In this document: positions 33,904 through 45,309 of the stretch, piece after piece | Position numbering within the stretch: position 1 is the first letter of the stretch | How the letters are laid out: every line of letters begins with the position of its first letter | NCBI GenBank assembly: GCA_015680685.1 | Contig: MNCI01030420.1 | Span: 563,051 to 625,050 of the forward strand | Length of the DNA stretch: 62,000 nt | Origin: Gnetum montanum | Lineage: Eukaryota > Streptophyta > Gnetopsida > Gnetales > Gnetaceae | Direction of reading: 5' to 3' | Position numbers and translations under genes: made by a program | The notes under the pieces: generated by a model | Database searches by the model: none | What the model was told of the DNA's origin: nothing | Seen by the model: the letters and a program-made list of their open reading frames with translations, nothing else

Positions 33904-36900
33904 ATGGGAACCCATCGCAACGTCTTCATGCCCTTAACGTTAGCAGGTCCACAGGGCAAGCTTGCAAGACAATTGAACCCCAACATGATCGACTAGAGGT
34001 CAACCACAGTCGGCACTATAGTAGCCTTAGAAGCATCCCCAGACTGGCTCAAGCATCTAGTCTAAGCCCTAGACTTAGAGGTCAAGGATGTAACCGAGGA
34101 CCCTCTCATCGAAATGCCTATGACCACATCAAAATGGGAGATGAAAATGTTAAAACTCAGCTCCCTCTTAGACACATAGACACACAAAAACGTAGCCAAG
34201 ATTCTGCAAGACAACATCAATGTCTTCGCATGGTCATACAACAACATGTCAGGTTTGGACCCCTGGCTGATTCAGCACAACATCGTCCTAGACCCACACA
34301 TGAAGGTAGTCAAGTAGAAGGCTTGTAAAGTTAAGCTGGAAATCGCACTAGCTATGAGGGATGAAATCGCCAAGCTATACCAAGTTGGTTTCATCCACGC
34401 AGTTGACTACTCAGAGTGGGTGTCCAACATCGTTGTGGTTTCAAAGAAAACAGGAGGAATACGCATCTGTATAGACTTCTGGGACTTGAACAAGGTAACG
34501 ATCAAGGAAAACTTCCCACTTCTAAGCATCGATCAGCTCATCAACACCATGGTTGGCCATGCTCTACTATCCTTCATGGATGATTTCTCCAGATACAACC
34601 AAATCCACATTAACCTAAAGAACTAGTTGTCAACAACCTTCATGAACCCCATGGGGGACCTTCTACTACACCATGATGCCCTTCAGGCTCAAAAATGCTG
34701 GAGCAACATACCAGTGAGCGATGAACTACATTTTCAGTGACTATATCCTAGAAACATTAAAAGACTACCTGGATGATATAGCGATCAAGTCCAAAGAGGT
34801 AGCTAATCACTCACGCGATCTAGGAGTAGTCCTCAAGTGCTGCCAAATGCACAACTTACGCCTCAATCCTAAGAAGTGCGTCTTCGGGGTGAAAACTGGA
34901 CGAATGTTATGGTTCGTAGTATCGGAGGCAAGAATATGGGTGGACCCTGACAAAGTCAAGGCCGTCGACAAACTGGAACCTCCTACAAACCTCAAGGAGC
35001 TACGTGGTTTGCAAGGTAGGGTACAGTTCATTCGAAGGTTCATAGCAAGGTTGACCGAAATGTTACACCCCATGCAACATCTTCTAAAGAAGGGGGTTAA
35101 CTTCGAATGGATAACCCAGTGTCAACAAGCCTTTGATAACTTGAAGAAGGAGCTTTCACACCTCCCAACTATGCATCCACCACAAAGGGACAAACCCTTC
35201 TTCATCTACCTCGCTACCTCCAACACATTTATCGCGACACTGTTATGTCAGAAATAAGAGAACGGTTTTGAGATACCAGTGTATTATCTGAGTCATGCAC
35301 TAATAGCTCACAAGGTGAAATACAACGAAGTGGAGAGGAATTTCTTTGCCTTAGTGTTTGCACTAGAAAAGTGGAGGCATTACCTATTCCGAGGTACAAC
35401 CAACATCATTTGCAAAAGCAATATACTTCAGGCTATCACTAACAACCTATACAAAAGTAGCAGGATAGCTCGATGGAAGGCAATAACAGTGAAGTTTGAT
35501 TTACACTATGTAAGTCAATTTTCGATGAAGGGTCAAGCCATAATGACCCAACACACGGCCTCACCCATCAACGACTAGGCCGCCATAGACCCTGAATTCC
35601 TAGACGAGCACGTTAGCAATATCGACATTGTCCCATCACATTTTGAAGCCACTTTGCATTTCGACAGCGCATTAACCTTGCGAGGAGGTAGTGCAGCTAC
35701 TGTTATTACATTTCCTTCTGGGGAAAGGCACCCGTCTGATTATCATTTTGTGTTCCCTTGCATCAACAATGTGGCAGAATATGATGGGCTACTCAGAGGC
35801 CTCTTAACTTCCCGAGCACTACACATACAACATCTAGCAATCTATGGAGATTCACAACTAGTTGTAAATCACATCACCGAGGCCTACGCCTGCAGGGCTA
35901 CACACTTGCAACCTTACTGTGACTTAGCGAAAACCCTGCTTAAGCAATTTGCAACCACAGATGTGCAACACATGCCACACAATGAGAACACCATGGCAGA
36001 TGCCGTAGCTACCCTTACGTTAAGCATTCCATCACATTCCTTTGCAAAGCTACCAACTTCGATTATCGAATGCACAGAGCCTACCACTCAGCTGGAACAC
36101 GTGGTCTTTGTTAGTGCTACAGATACCCAGGAGTGGTATGCTAACATTAAGGCTTACCTACAGCATGGCGAGCCCCTAGGTGGGTTGACATCTACCCAGA
36201 GAGATGCAATCCGTAAGCATGATCGACAATATGTGCTCATGGGAAGTGACACCCTGTGCTGAAATTCCTACAATGGGATATTGCTAGCATGCGTGGGTGG
36301 GGAGCAAGCGTAGAAGGTAGTTAATGAAGTGCATGAGGGGCTGTGTGGTGGATACATAGCACTTAGGGCTATGGCTGCAAAAATTAGATGCCTAGGGTAC
36401 TACTGGCCCCAGATGGAGTGTGACTTCCTATCTAAAGTTAAGACATGTGACACGTGCCAGAGATACTCAAATCTCATACACGTAGCACCTGCAGACCTAC
36501 ACCCGACACAAATCAGATGGCCCTTCCAATGATGGGGATTAGACCTCATAGGGCCTATCAAGCCTAAGTCCTCCATAGGGCATAGTTTCATTATCACCGC
36601 CACTGAGTACTTTACCAAGTGGATGGAAGTTATCCCCCTGAGGAATATGACGTCTCAACAAATCTACCATTTCATCCTAGACAACATCGTAATGCGATTC
36701 GGGCTCCCAATGACTATTGTGATTGACAATGGGCCACAGTTCATCAGTACAGAAACCTAAACCTTCTGCAACAATCTAAGCATTAAACAATCATTCTCTT
36801 CCCCCTATTATTCGCAGGCGAACGGTTAGGCAGAGGCTAAAAATAAGTTCATCATCAACTTGCTGAAGTAGATGCTTAACAACAGCAAGAGGCAATGGCA

Positions 36901-37359
36901 TGGGCAAATCCTCTACATTCTATGGGCCTACCAGACGATGTGCAGAAGCACAACAAGTAAGACTCCTTACAACCTTATTTACAGATTTGAAGCTATGTTG
37001 CCTCTTGAGTTTTAGGTACCATCACTCCAGATGATCGTATCTAACGTCATGAGCAAAGCACAGAATAACGAGTCGCGGATCATCGACCTCGACTCAATAG
37101 AGGAGGAGCACGCATAGATGCTGAGACACATTGAGCACTACCAGAGCACCATGCAAACCCATATCAACGACCAGTGTAGAAGGGAGACCTCGTCCTCAAG
37201 GTTGTCCGTGAACATGTGAGCAAATTCTTAGCCAACTAGGAAGGCCCTTATGTGGTCACTAAAGTCTTCAGGAATGGAGCCTTCAAGCTAGCAGACATGG
37301 ACGACAATGAGTTCGTCAACTTGGTGAATCACTCATACCTCAAGTTGTACTACGTCTGA
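33904..37359 (+). pseudogene. Pol of element A: RT, RNase H, archaeal-type RNase H, integrase
   Basis: Enzymes for reverse transcription and integration. The N-terminal linker has NVFMPLTLAGPQG. RT spans about 34340-35060, with SFMDDFSRYNQI and the catalytic YLDD near 34770. The first RNase H spans about 35200-35570 (YYLSHALIAH, KWRHYLF). The second, archaeal-type RNase H spans about 35650-36030 (HFDSALTLRGG, NNVAEYDGLLRGL, YGDSQLVVNHI). Integrase spans about 36320-37359, with the zinc-binding CDTC, the DDE residues in GLDLIGP, VIDNGPQF and the Glu after YYSQANG, and a chromatin-side tail EGPYVVTKV. At least fifteen stops or shifts, many of them TAG where relatives have Gln or Trp. Two RNase H domains are the hallmark of the Tat clade. 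Confidence 0.9.
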
Positions 37360-37394
37360 AACGCAATAGCAGCCACCACCATCTGCTACGACGA

Positions 37395-37616
37395 TAAACT
37401 AGCAACGACACCAAGAAGTATCTAAAATGATGTTAAACTAGAAGCATCGAGCACCATCTGCTATGACGTTAAATTGGCAACAACAACAAGCAGTGTCCGC
37501 TACGATGTTAAATTGGCATGTACGGTCTGCTGGGACCTTAAACCAACACAGCAGTCCGTTGGGACCTTAAACCAGCACACGGTCTACCAAGACCTTAAAC
37601 TAGGTTCACGTTGCAT
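37395..37616 (+). repeat. Hairpin array A3 (after integrase)
   Basis: Units include GGTC(TGCTGG)GACC at 37524-37537 and GGTC(TACCAA)GACC at 37581-37594, with TTAAAC tails, and wobble-paired TGTC(CGCTAC)GATG near 37496. It follows the integrase stop by about 35 bp. Confidence 0.85.
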
Positions 37617-37659
37617 CCCCAGCATGCATCAGCACCAAATACACATCGAACGAGTAGGC

Positions 37660-37664
37660 ACGAT
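37660..37664. repeat. Target-site duplication (left) of element II
   Basis: ACGAT directly before the TG of the 5' LTR. The right copy at 52419-52423 is GCGAT, one transition away. Confidence 0.75.
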
Positions 37665-39796
37665 TGAAAACACCACAAAATTTTGGCTAGCACTTTTAAA
37701 CAAAAAATAGAGCTAAGTCATGATGATCCCCAGCATGACCAAGCTCCAGAGCATCAAAACAGCATCGAATGGAGCACAATTGAAAAGGAAAAAGTTCCCC
37801 AGACCCATAGGTGACGACATAAAATTCTGGCATCAGGAATTTCAAGTTTTGGGTTCAAAATACTTAGTTTTGACCAAGTATACTCTGTTCACGCTGGGCT
37901 GTACGCTGGCTAGCGTACAAACCAGCGTATGGCAATTTTTGGGCCCCAAAAATGAGTTAAAACATGCTAGAATTGAGCGTTTGGACCTCCCATGACCTTC
38001 CCTAAGGTCCCTAGTAGCTCTTGATCTCTTGAAAATTCAATTTTGTGTTCTAAATGATGCAATTTCATGTGTATAAACTAGGCACACCTTGGTATACGCT
38101 GGCCAGCGTATAGCCCAGCATATACCATCAAAAAGGGCTCAAAATAGGCATCACAGAGCAATATTTTCAGATCAAATCAACTCCTAGAGTTAGGAAAACT
38201 ATTGAGGATCATCACTAGCTCCTGAAGATCAAGGTTTTACCTTGAAATGATGCAATTTCATGTGTATACGCTGGATACACCTTGCTATACATTGGCCAGC
38301 GTATAGCCCAGCGTACACCACCATGAACGGGATAAATCAGGCATGTTTGGGCAATTTTTCAACCTAGAATTGATCCTAAGGACATGGCAAATAATCCTAC
38401 AAGGTCAAAGGCTTCAAAAAATTCAGTTTTGGGCTTCTAATGAGCCATTTTCACTTGTTTACGCTGAGCACACCTTGGTATACGCTGGCTAGCGTATAGC
38501 TCAGCGTAGACCACCAAAACTAGCCCAAAACTACATCAAAATGAAGTCAAAATTGGCATTCAGACACCCTAGAGGATCAATAGTGCTCAAGAATCAAGGA
38601 ACAAGCACTAGCATACAAAGACAAAGATCCAACATGGTAGTTCGTGAGGTGTATGCTTAGGTTGATTCTGGCCAGCATATAGCCCAGTGTCAACCCCACA
38701 AAGTCCTTCAAAACAACACCAAATCAAGGCAAAATCAGCTTAAATTCAACATATAGCACCCTTAGGACATGAGCCATGCAGATCTATAGTGAAAATTTGG
38801 TTTGGAGATCAAAATTTGGTTCAAAATGCATCATTTATGGTCCATATGCTGGCCAGCGTATAGAGCGTATACGCCAGTGTACACATGCTAGATGCTCAAT
38901 CTCATACGTTGAACCCTGTACGCGGATGCCAACACATGCTAGAGCATTTCAAGACATGCTGAGACCAAAAAAAGTAGGCTAGAGCATGGATCCAGAAACT
39001 AGGGACATCATTTTTATTGTAACATACAAATTCTCTTGTAAATTTTAAGTTCTTTGAGCGTTCCAAGCCTATACACTGGGCATTCATAAACCAGCATGTA
39101 CGCTACATGCTGTACAGTTGTAACGTATCCTGCACTCGGTCAACGCACCACCTATCTCCCGATCTAAATTTTTCTCACCTCATAGCCACTCATCTCCTTC
39201 CAGATTCGAATCTAACACCCAAGATCTTATAAAAATCTCAATTTTTCACTAGACCCAGGTTTGCAATTTTTACAAATGAACATAAAAATTGGAATCTGGG
39301 GACACTTAGCAAATTTGGGCATCAACCTTTGGATGCTGGGCATCAGACTTGGAAGCTGAATTTCCCTGCAACCCAAAACCTGCATCTTGCAGCACCTGTC
39401 ATCACCCACCGGGGCTAAACGTCCTCCTTGTGATCAATCCACAACTACATTCTGACCAGTGCACACTGTAATCATTTTTCAATACAAAACAGTTTACATT
39501 TTGCCCAGATTTATTATAGTTTTCTTTGTTTTTATAGTTTACATCCATTTACATTATTGTGCCTATTTACATTACGATTTACGTTTAATGTGCATCATTT
39601 ACATATAACCCAACGCATTGCAAAGTGCGTACTTTGGGGAAGTCCTTGTTTGATTCGTGCATGGACCATTCAAGGCACTCTATCTTCGTCCATTCCAGCT
39701 TACCCTCAAGTGAAGGTAGGGTCTTTTGTATTTCTTTCGAGGATCTCCCAGTGTTTGTTTCATTCCAGCCTTACACTGATGATTTTAGACAGTACA
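37665..39796 (+). repeat. 5' LTR of element II
   Basis: It starts TGAAAACACC and ends CAGTACA. It contains six or more TATACGCTGG / CCAGCGTATA blocks, including the perfect 20-bp palindrome TATACGCTGGCCAGCGTATA at 38093-38112, and a TATAAAAA box at 39228-39235. The first ~60 bases resemble the start of LTR I (GGCTAGCACTTT, GAGCTAAGTCATG). Confidence 0.93.
39228..39235 (+). promoter_or_regulatory. TATA box of LTR II
   Basis: TATAAAAA, also present at 51843-51850 in the 3' LTR. It lies downstream of the palindrome cluster, as expected for U3 followed by the core promoter. Confidence 0.6.
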
Positions 39797-39801
39797 GAAA
39801 A

Positions 39802-39820
39802 TGGCGCTAGAAGGAGGGCT
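39802..39820 (+). other. Primer-binding site of element II
   Basis: TGGCGCTAGAAGGAGGGCT, five bases inside the LTR edge; only the last base differs from the PBS of A and I. tRNA-Asn type. Confidence 0.8.
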
Positions 39821-39839
39821 ATTTTTCTCCTAGATCTAC

Positions 39840-40370
39840 GTCTTGCTATCCTAGATCTACCCTCTGTGACTATAGATCTGCATCTTGTGATTATAGATCT
39901 ATGTCTCATTCCACTAGATCTATGCTCAAACATTGCAGATATGTGTTTTGCTCTCTCAGATCTGCCCTCTGTGACTACAGATCTGCACCCTGTGACTATA
40001 GATCTACATCCCATTCCACTGGATCTACACTCAAACATTGCAGATCTACATTTTTCTCTCTCATATATTCCCTCTGTGAATGCAGATATGCACCTTGTGA
40101 CTACAGATCTACGTCCCGTTCCACTAGATCTACACTCAAACATTGCAGATCTACGTTTTGCTGTCTCAAATCAGCCCTCTGTGACTACAAATCTGCATCC
40201 TGTGACTACAGATCTATGTCCTGTTCCACTAGATCTATGCTCAAACATTGCACTCAGATCTATCCTCTGTGACTGTAGATCTGCACCCTGTGACTGCAGA
40301 TCTATGTTCCGTTCTGCTAGATCTATGCTCAAACATTGCAGATCTACATTTTGCTCTCTCAGATCTGCAC
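39840..40370 (+). repeat. ~105-bp tandem repeats in leader of II
   Basis: CCTCTGTGA anchors lie at 39861, 39965, 40071, 40175 and 40264 (spacings 104, 106, 104 and 89). Each unit contains several AGATCTGCA / AGATCTAC words and CTCAAACATTGCAGAT. It is followed to about 40680 by scattered TATACGCT words. Its sequence is unrelated to the leader repeats of A. Confidence 0.85.
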
Positions 40371-40764
40371 CACATCCAACGTTCATACGCTGTTCACCTA
40401 TATACGCTGCATCTTTACTATTTAGTTTTGGCCAAAATTTCAATTTTTATAGTATACGCTATAGTTCATCTCCCCTGTTGGTGTTTACACTTGCATTATA
40501 TCCTATTTATCATTTGTATACGCTATGCAAAGTTAGTGTATGCTATGACCCCTGCTCATACACTGCCACTACCGTGTATACGCTAAATGTAGTGTATACG
40601 TTGCCTTCTATACACTGCCACCTATACGCTGTACCAACTCTTAGCCAAATTTCTTCCCATTTACGCTGTATACGCTGACAACACTTTAGAAATTTTTTTT
40701 GTCCCCTGTCCAACACTTAACCAGTTTTTTTTTAGTTTACATTGCCATACTTAAAGAACTTAAA

Positions 40765-43700
40765 ATGGACCTTGTGCATACCAACACCACTGCCATGCTC
40801 GTTACCAACTTCGGTACCACAATCTCGGGTCCCATCACCGTCGCTGAGTCCATAGTTACCCTTGGCATGACGAATCCTCAGGGGCCATTTCACCGATCAC
40901 TGAGACTACAAGGTATGGATTCTGCATTCACCATCTTAATGCCTGAACAATATAATTTTATTTGTGTTAAAATCCAAGCTAACCTGGCCGTTTACCAAGC
41001 TGAGCTAGAAGTAAAGAGACACTATGAGCTATTTTACAAAGGAGGTCATGACTTCATTCCCACCACCTATGATGTCATCCCACTCACTGAATCCCAACAT
41101 GAACTCCTATCCCAACTCCTCATGGCCAGGAACCAAACCTCACGTCAACCCGCCATAGAGCCTCAAAACAAATATGAGGAAGATAATTTCGTAGCTCAAT
41201 CCGAACATGCAGATTCGTACCATACTCTCAGTCCGCACACTTATGTGAATTCGTTATTTCACCCTTTCATGGGGGAGACCATGTCTCTCCATTCATTTAA
41301 AACCACTCAAGCACATGTTCCCCAACAGGAAGCACCCACACTTATTTCCACTCTCCCTATGACCAACTCTCAATTCAATGTACCCATCCCCACTATTCCT
41401 TCGGTCACCAAATTATCCCCTCTCTTACAAGTACAACCCCAACAACCCCCCTCTCAAACTAATGTAGGAGCAAATTTCCAACTCCAAGTAATTGGGATGC
41501 CAACTGTGATACCCACTTCCACATTTGCACACTTCATCCCACGAGTGCAGGTTCATACCATACCCTTGGCTCCTCCAGTGCAACACCAGGTACAAAGTTT
41601 CCCTTCACAACTCACAATTGGCCAATGGCCCACCCCTGTTGCTCAAAAACAATAGCAACAACCTACACCTTATGATATGCCACCCTTAGTAGCACCCACT
41701 GTAAATATTCCACAAGTGCACCCTCCGACCACTCAACTTTATTCTTTCTTATCCACTATACAACAATCTAACTTGCATACTACACAACATAACCAACCTC
41801 CTACTTCACCTAGTGCCCAAGACTGGGCCAAAGCTAAAAAAATGATGCAGGAGCTATTCGATGAGGTAAAACGCCTCAAAAATGCTAACAATGAAGAGCT
41901 TAAAGTATTAGACTTTTACCAAGACGATCCTATTAGCTCTTTGGTACCACCATTAACCTTTCCCAAAGGAGTTTCTTTGCCTCAACTAACCAAATACAAT
42001 GGGGAAGGAGACCCCAACGCCCATATAGTCACATTTATACTAGAATGCCTGTTGCTTCAGGCTTGGCCCCATGCAATCTTGCATGTGTTCGCCATGTCCC
42101 TCACTGGCAGAGCATTAGAATGGTACCGAGCCTTGCCTCATAACTCGATATCCTCTTTGGAGGATCTCTTACACCAGTTCGTTACCAGGTTTAAATACAA
42201 CTTGAAACCTGAAGCAACCTTGGATAGTTTGATACAGGTAAAACAAGCACCACTTGAACTTGTACAAAAATTCAGCCAAAGATGGAGTGCCGCACTCAAC
42301 GAACTTCATGAGCCAATCCTAGAAACATACCTTCTTATGATTCTTAAGGGAGCCGTGAATGATTTTGTCAAATAAAAACTGTACTATCTAAATGTGCACA
42401 CTCTAAGCCAAGCTTTTGTACAGATTGAAAACATAGAAGAGGCAGCCCAAAATAGCCATGACCCTACTTACTTAGCCTTCAAAAATCAACACACTAAAAA
42501 AGATAAAGAAAAGGCTAAAGCAATAGTAGCAGTAGTAGTAGAGACTCAACCTACCAACATGGGATAGTAAGGTAGACCAGTTACTGCTCCCATCAACTAT
42601 GAGAGAACTGCTCCTGCACACACACTTGAATCATCTACCATGCAAGCTACTAACATAGGTCATGCACGTACGTTTGAGAGGAAAGACCCTGCTCAATACA
42701 CACCACTCCCCATGAAGCCTTCCCAGATGTTAGATCAACTTTTGAAGGCTGGGGCCATTAAACACAAGCAGCTGTCTCTAGCAGTAGCCCAGAGACATGA
42801 TTGATTATGTGAATTGGTCAAAAACCCAAGCTTGGCAACTCCAAATGGGCCTCCTATTCCAAGAGGCTTTAAACTAAATCGATTTTGCGAGTACCATCAA
42901 CAGAATGGGCATGGTACTGATTATTGTTTCACCCTCAAACAAGACATACAACGTATGATTAATAGGGGTGAAATAACATTTGACGATGCCAACCCTGTTA
43001 AACCATAGAATCAATTTATGGGCATGTACAAAGATCCCCTTAATACTAAGGAAGCTCCTTACGTTATTAACATGATTCATGTCGGAAATGAGCAAGGTAT
43101 GCCCACGAAACCTTTTATAATTCATGTCCCTCCTATAGCATCAACATCATCCTAACAATCTTCATACCTCGCATATAATCTGCCTACACCTCAAAAACCA
43201 TTCGTCATTCGTGTACCCCCTGCCAATGCAACTGCAAATGTGCAACTGCCTACCCAGCCCACTCCCTTTGTAGTTCGGGTGCCACCCGTGGTTGCAACCA
43301 CAAAGGTACAATCACAAAACCGACCAACCCCATTTGTAATCAGGGTACCCAAACACCCTGATCTTCAACCTCCTACTTCTCAACTGCAAACCAAACCGAC
43401 CTCATTCGTCATCAGGGTGCCTAAACACCCTGACACATAACCACCTCCAACAGTTCAACCGCAACCCTGACCTACTCCATTCATAATCTGGGTCCCAAAA
43501 CAACCCGATGTTCAAGTTCCAAAAATTTTCCCACGACCTTTACGAGAATGCCTCATTGAAAGACTTACTAGGGATGGTTGGAAAAAGAATGTCGAAGTCT
43601 TGAATTGGGGCCACTGAAACCCACTCCCTTAAACGTTGTACCTATGGCTCCGAAAATTGATGGGCCGAGCATGAGCCTCGAAAATAAAAAATCAGGAATG

Positions 43701-44851
43701 CCAGATACATCAAACCCAACCATCACATTAGACCACATAAGAACCATTCCACAAGAGATACAGCTGTTGGGTCCAATGGACCAAGTCTCCACTAGCAAAA
43801 GCACACCAAATAGTAAAGACTTGGCCAGTGCCCTAACTCAGGTCACACAGGCACTTAAACAAAAAAATACATCTTTAAGCTTGTCTGACCTCATGTTGAC
43901 TTCTCAAGTTCATCGTGAAGCCTTAGTACACATGTTAACATCGATCCCAGTCAGGGAAGACTTTCCTGCAAATGAACCTTCCATTCATGCGGTAATGTCC
44001 CCATATCAAGGGTCAAGAGCTACATCACTAAGCTTCAACATGGATCATATAAAAATAGATGAAAAAATGGGAGAAGTCACCATTGCACCCATGTTCATAA
44101 CTATACAAGTAAATTAATTTAAAATACATAGGATGCACGTAGATGAAGGAGCAACCACGAACGTAGTACCATACCCTATCATCGAACAGTTAGGGCTAAT
44201 TGAACAAATCAAACCAACTTCCACAACATTCCTGAAATCATTTAGTGGATCACGCGTGGTTGTCAAAGGAATACTAACTTTGGATTTCATAGCAGGGGAT
44301 CGGTTCACCACATCAGCTAAATTTGTAGTTGTAAAGGAGATGCCTGGATTTAACTTGATATTGGGATGACCATGGTTAGCCCAATTAAAGGTANCGTAAA
44401 GGAGATGCCTAGATTTAACTTGATATTGGGATGACCATGGTTAGCCTAATTAAAGGTAGTATCTTCACCCATCCACCAAGAGATTCACTTACCCTATGAA
44501 GGTGGTGAAATCATTATACATGGTGATGTGGCTACACCCACCACCTCTACACATGTAGGCACAAACCAAGGCTCAGGGGTCAAATTTGATGAACCTAAAC
44601 AAGATGACACTACTCTCGAGCTTAAATAGGACACCATACCCATTGAAAACCAAAATGATAGCTAATCTCCAAACTGTGATCCCCCAGAAGATATGGAAAC
44701 ATTACAAAATGTGGAAACATCGAAGCATGTTGACATAGAAGTTATTCCTCGAGATGTCTCATGGTCAGAATTACTGTTTAACATAATTAGCAAAGGAGAC
44801 GCTGAATACAAGATTACACCGACATGCCCAGCACACCATGTCAATCTTTGA
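40765..44851 (+). pseudogene. Gag-protease of element II
   Basis: ATG at 40765 (MDLVHTNTTAM). The capsid part at about 41820-42430 carries VLDFYQDDPIS, YNGEGDPNAH, EWYRALPH and FKYNLKPEA. The zinc-finger-like CEYHQQNGHGTDYC lies near 42892. A linker at 43100-43500 holds six PFVIRVP-type repeats. Protease residues MHVDEGATTNVV lie near 44133, with D-E-G in place of D-S/T-G. The frame ends HVNL-stop at 44849-44851. Nonsense codons at 41653, 42373, about 42568 and 42802, and frame changes near 43560, 44117 and the assembly join at 44394, break it. Aligned with element I it shows that Gag and protease form one frame separate from Pol. Confidence 0.87.
44331..44458. other. Assembly join inside protease of II
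   Basis: A 63-nt phrase (44331-44393) is repeated at 44396-44458 with two differences, on either side of a lone N at 44394. Probably unmerged overlapping contigs or haplotypes, so the duplicated protease end is likely not real. Confidence 0.8.
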
Positions 44852-44875
44852 AAATTAAAGAAGCTACTCAACCGT

Positions 44876-45215
44876 TAAAACTACTACACGTCCGAAATGA
44901 TGTAAAACTACACGTCCGAAATGATGTAAAACTACTACACGTCCGAAATGATGTAAAACTACTACTCGTCTAAAATGATGTTAAACTATCACATGTCCGC
45001 AATGACATAAAACTAGCCACGGTCAGAAATGGCTGGTCAATTGGAAAATTCACTGAAACAGGTCAAATCCCTTTTATTTCCTTGTGGCCCAAAATGGCCT
45101 AAAACTAGAGCGTAGACACGATAGTCCGTTATGAATATAAACTGACATGCATGGCCCGGTATGGCCTTAAACTGCCACGCATTTGGGTATGATGATAAAC
45201 TACCATTGCATGCCT
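44876..45215 (+). repeat. Hairpin array C1 (between Gag-protease and Pol)
   Basis: Three ACGTC(CGAAAT)GATGT units, with a 5-bp stem including one G-T pair, lie near 44887-44965. They are followed by TGTC(CGCAAT)GACA near 44996, GGCC(CAAAAT)GGCC at 45086-45099 and GGCC(CGGTAT)GGCC at 45153-45166, all with AAAACTA or TTAAACT tails. It fills the gap between the Gag-protease stop (44851) and the Pol ATG (45310). Confidence 0.88.
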
Positions 45216-45309
45216 TAGTCCTATTTAAAAGTATAAATTACTTACATGAGAAAAATAGCAAAACCACCTTGTTGACATTGCTCACTGTTTATTGATAGGA
45301 GAAAACACC

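Noticed and set aside
39557-40678. A 373-codon plus-strand open frame with DLHPVTTDL-like repeats
   Set aside because: It crosses the LTR end and PBS of element II, and its repetitive protein simply reflects the ~105-bp leader repeats. The gag ATG follows downstream. No sign of coding selection.
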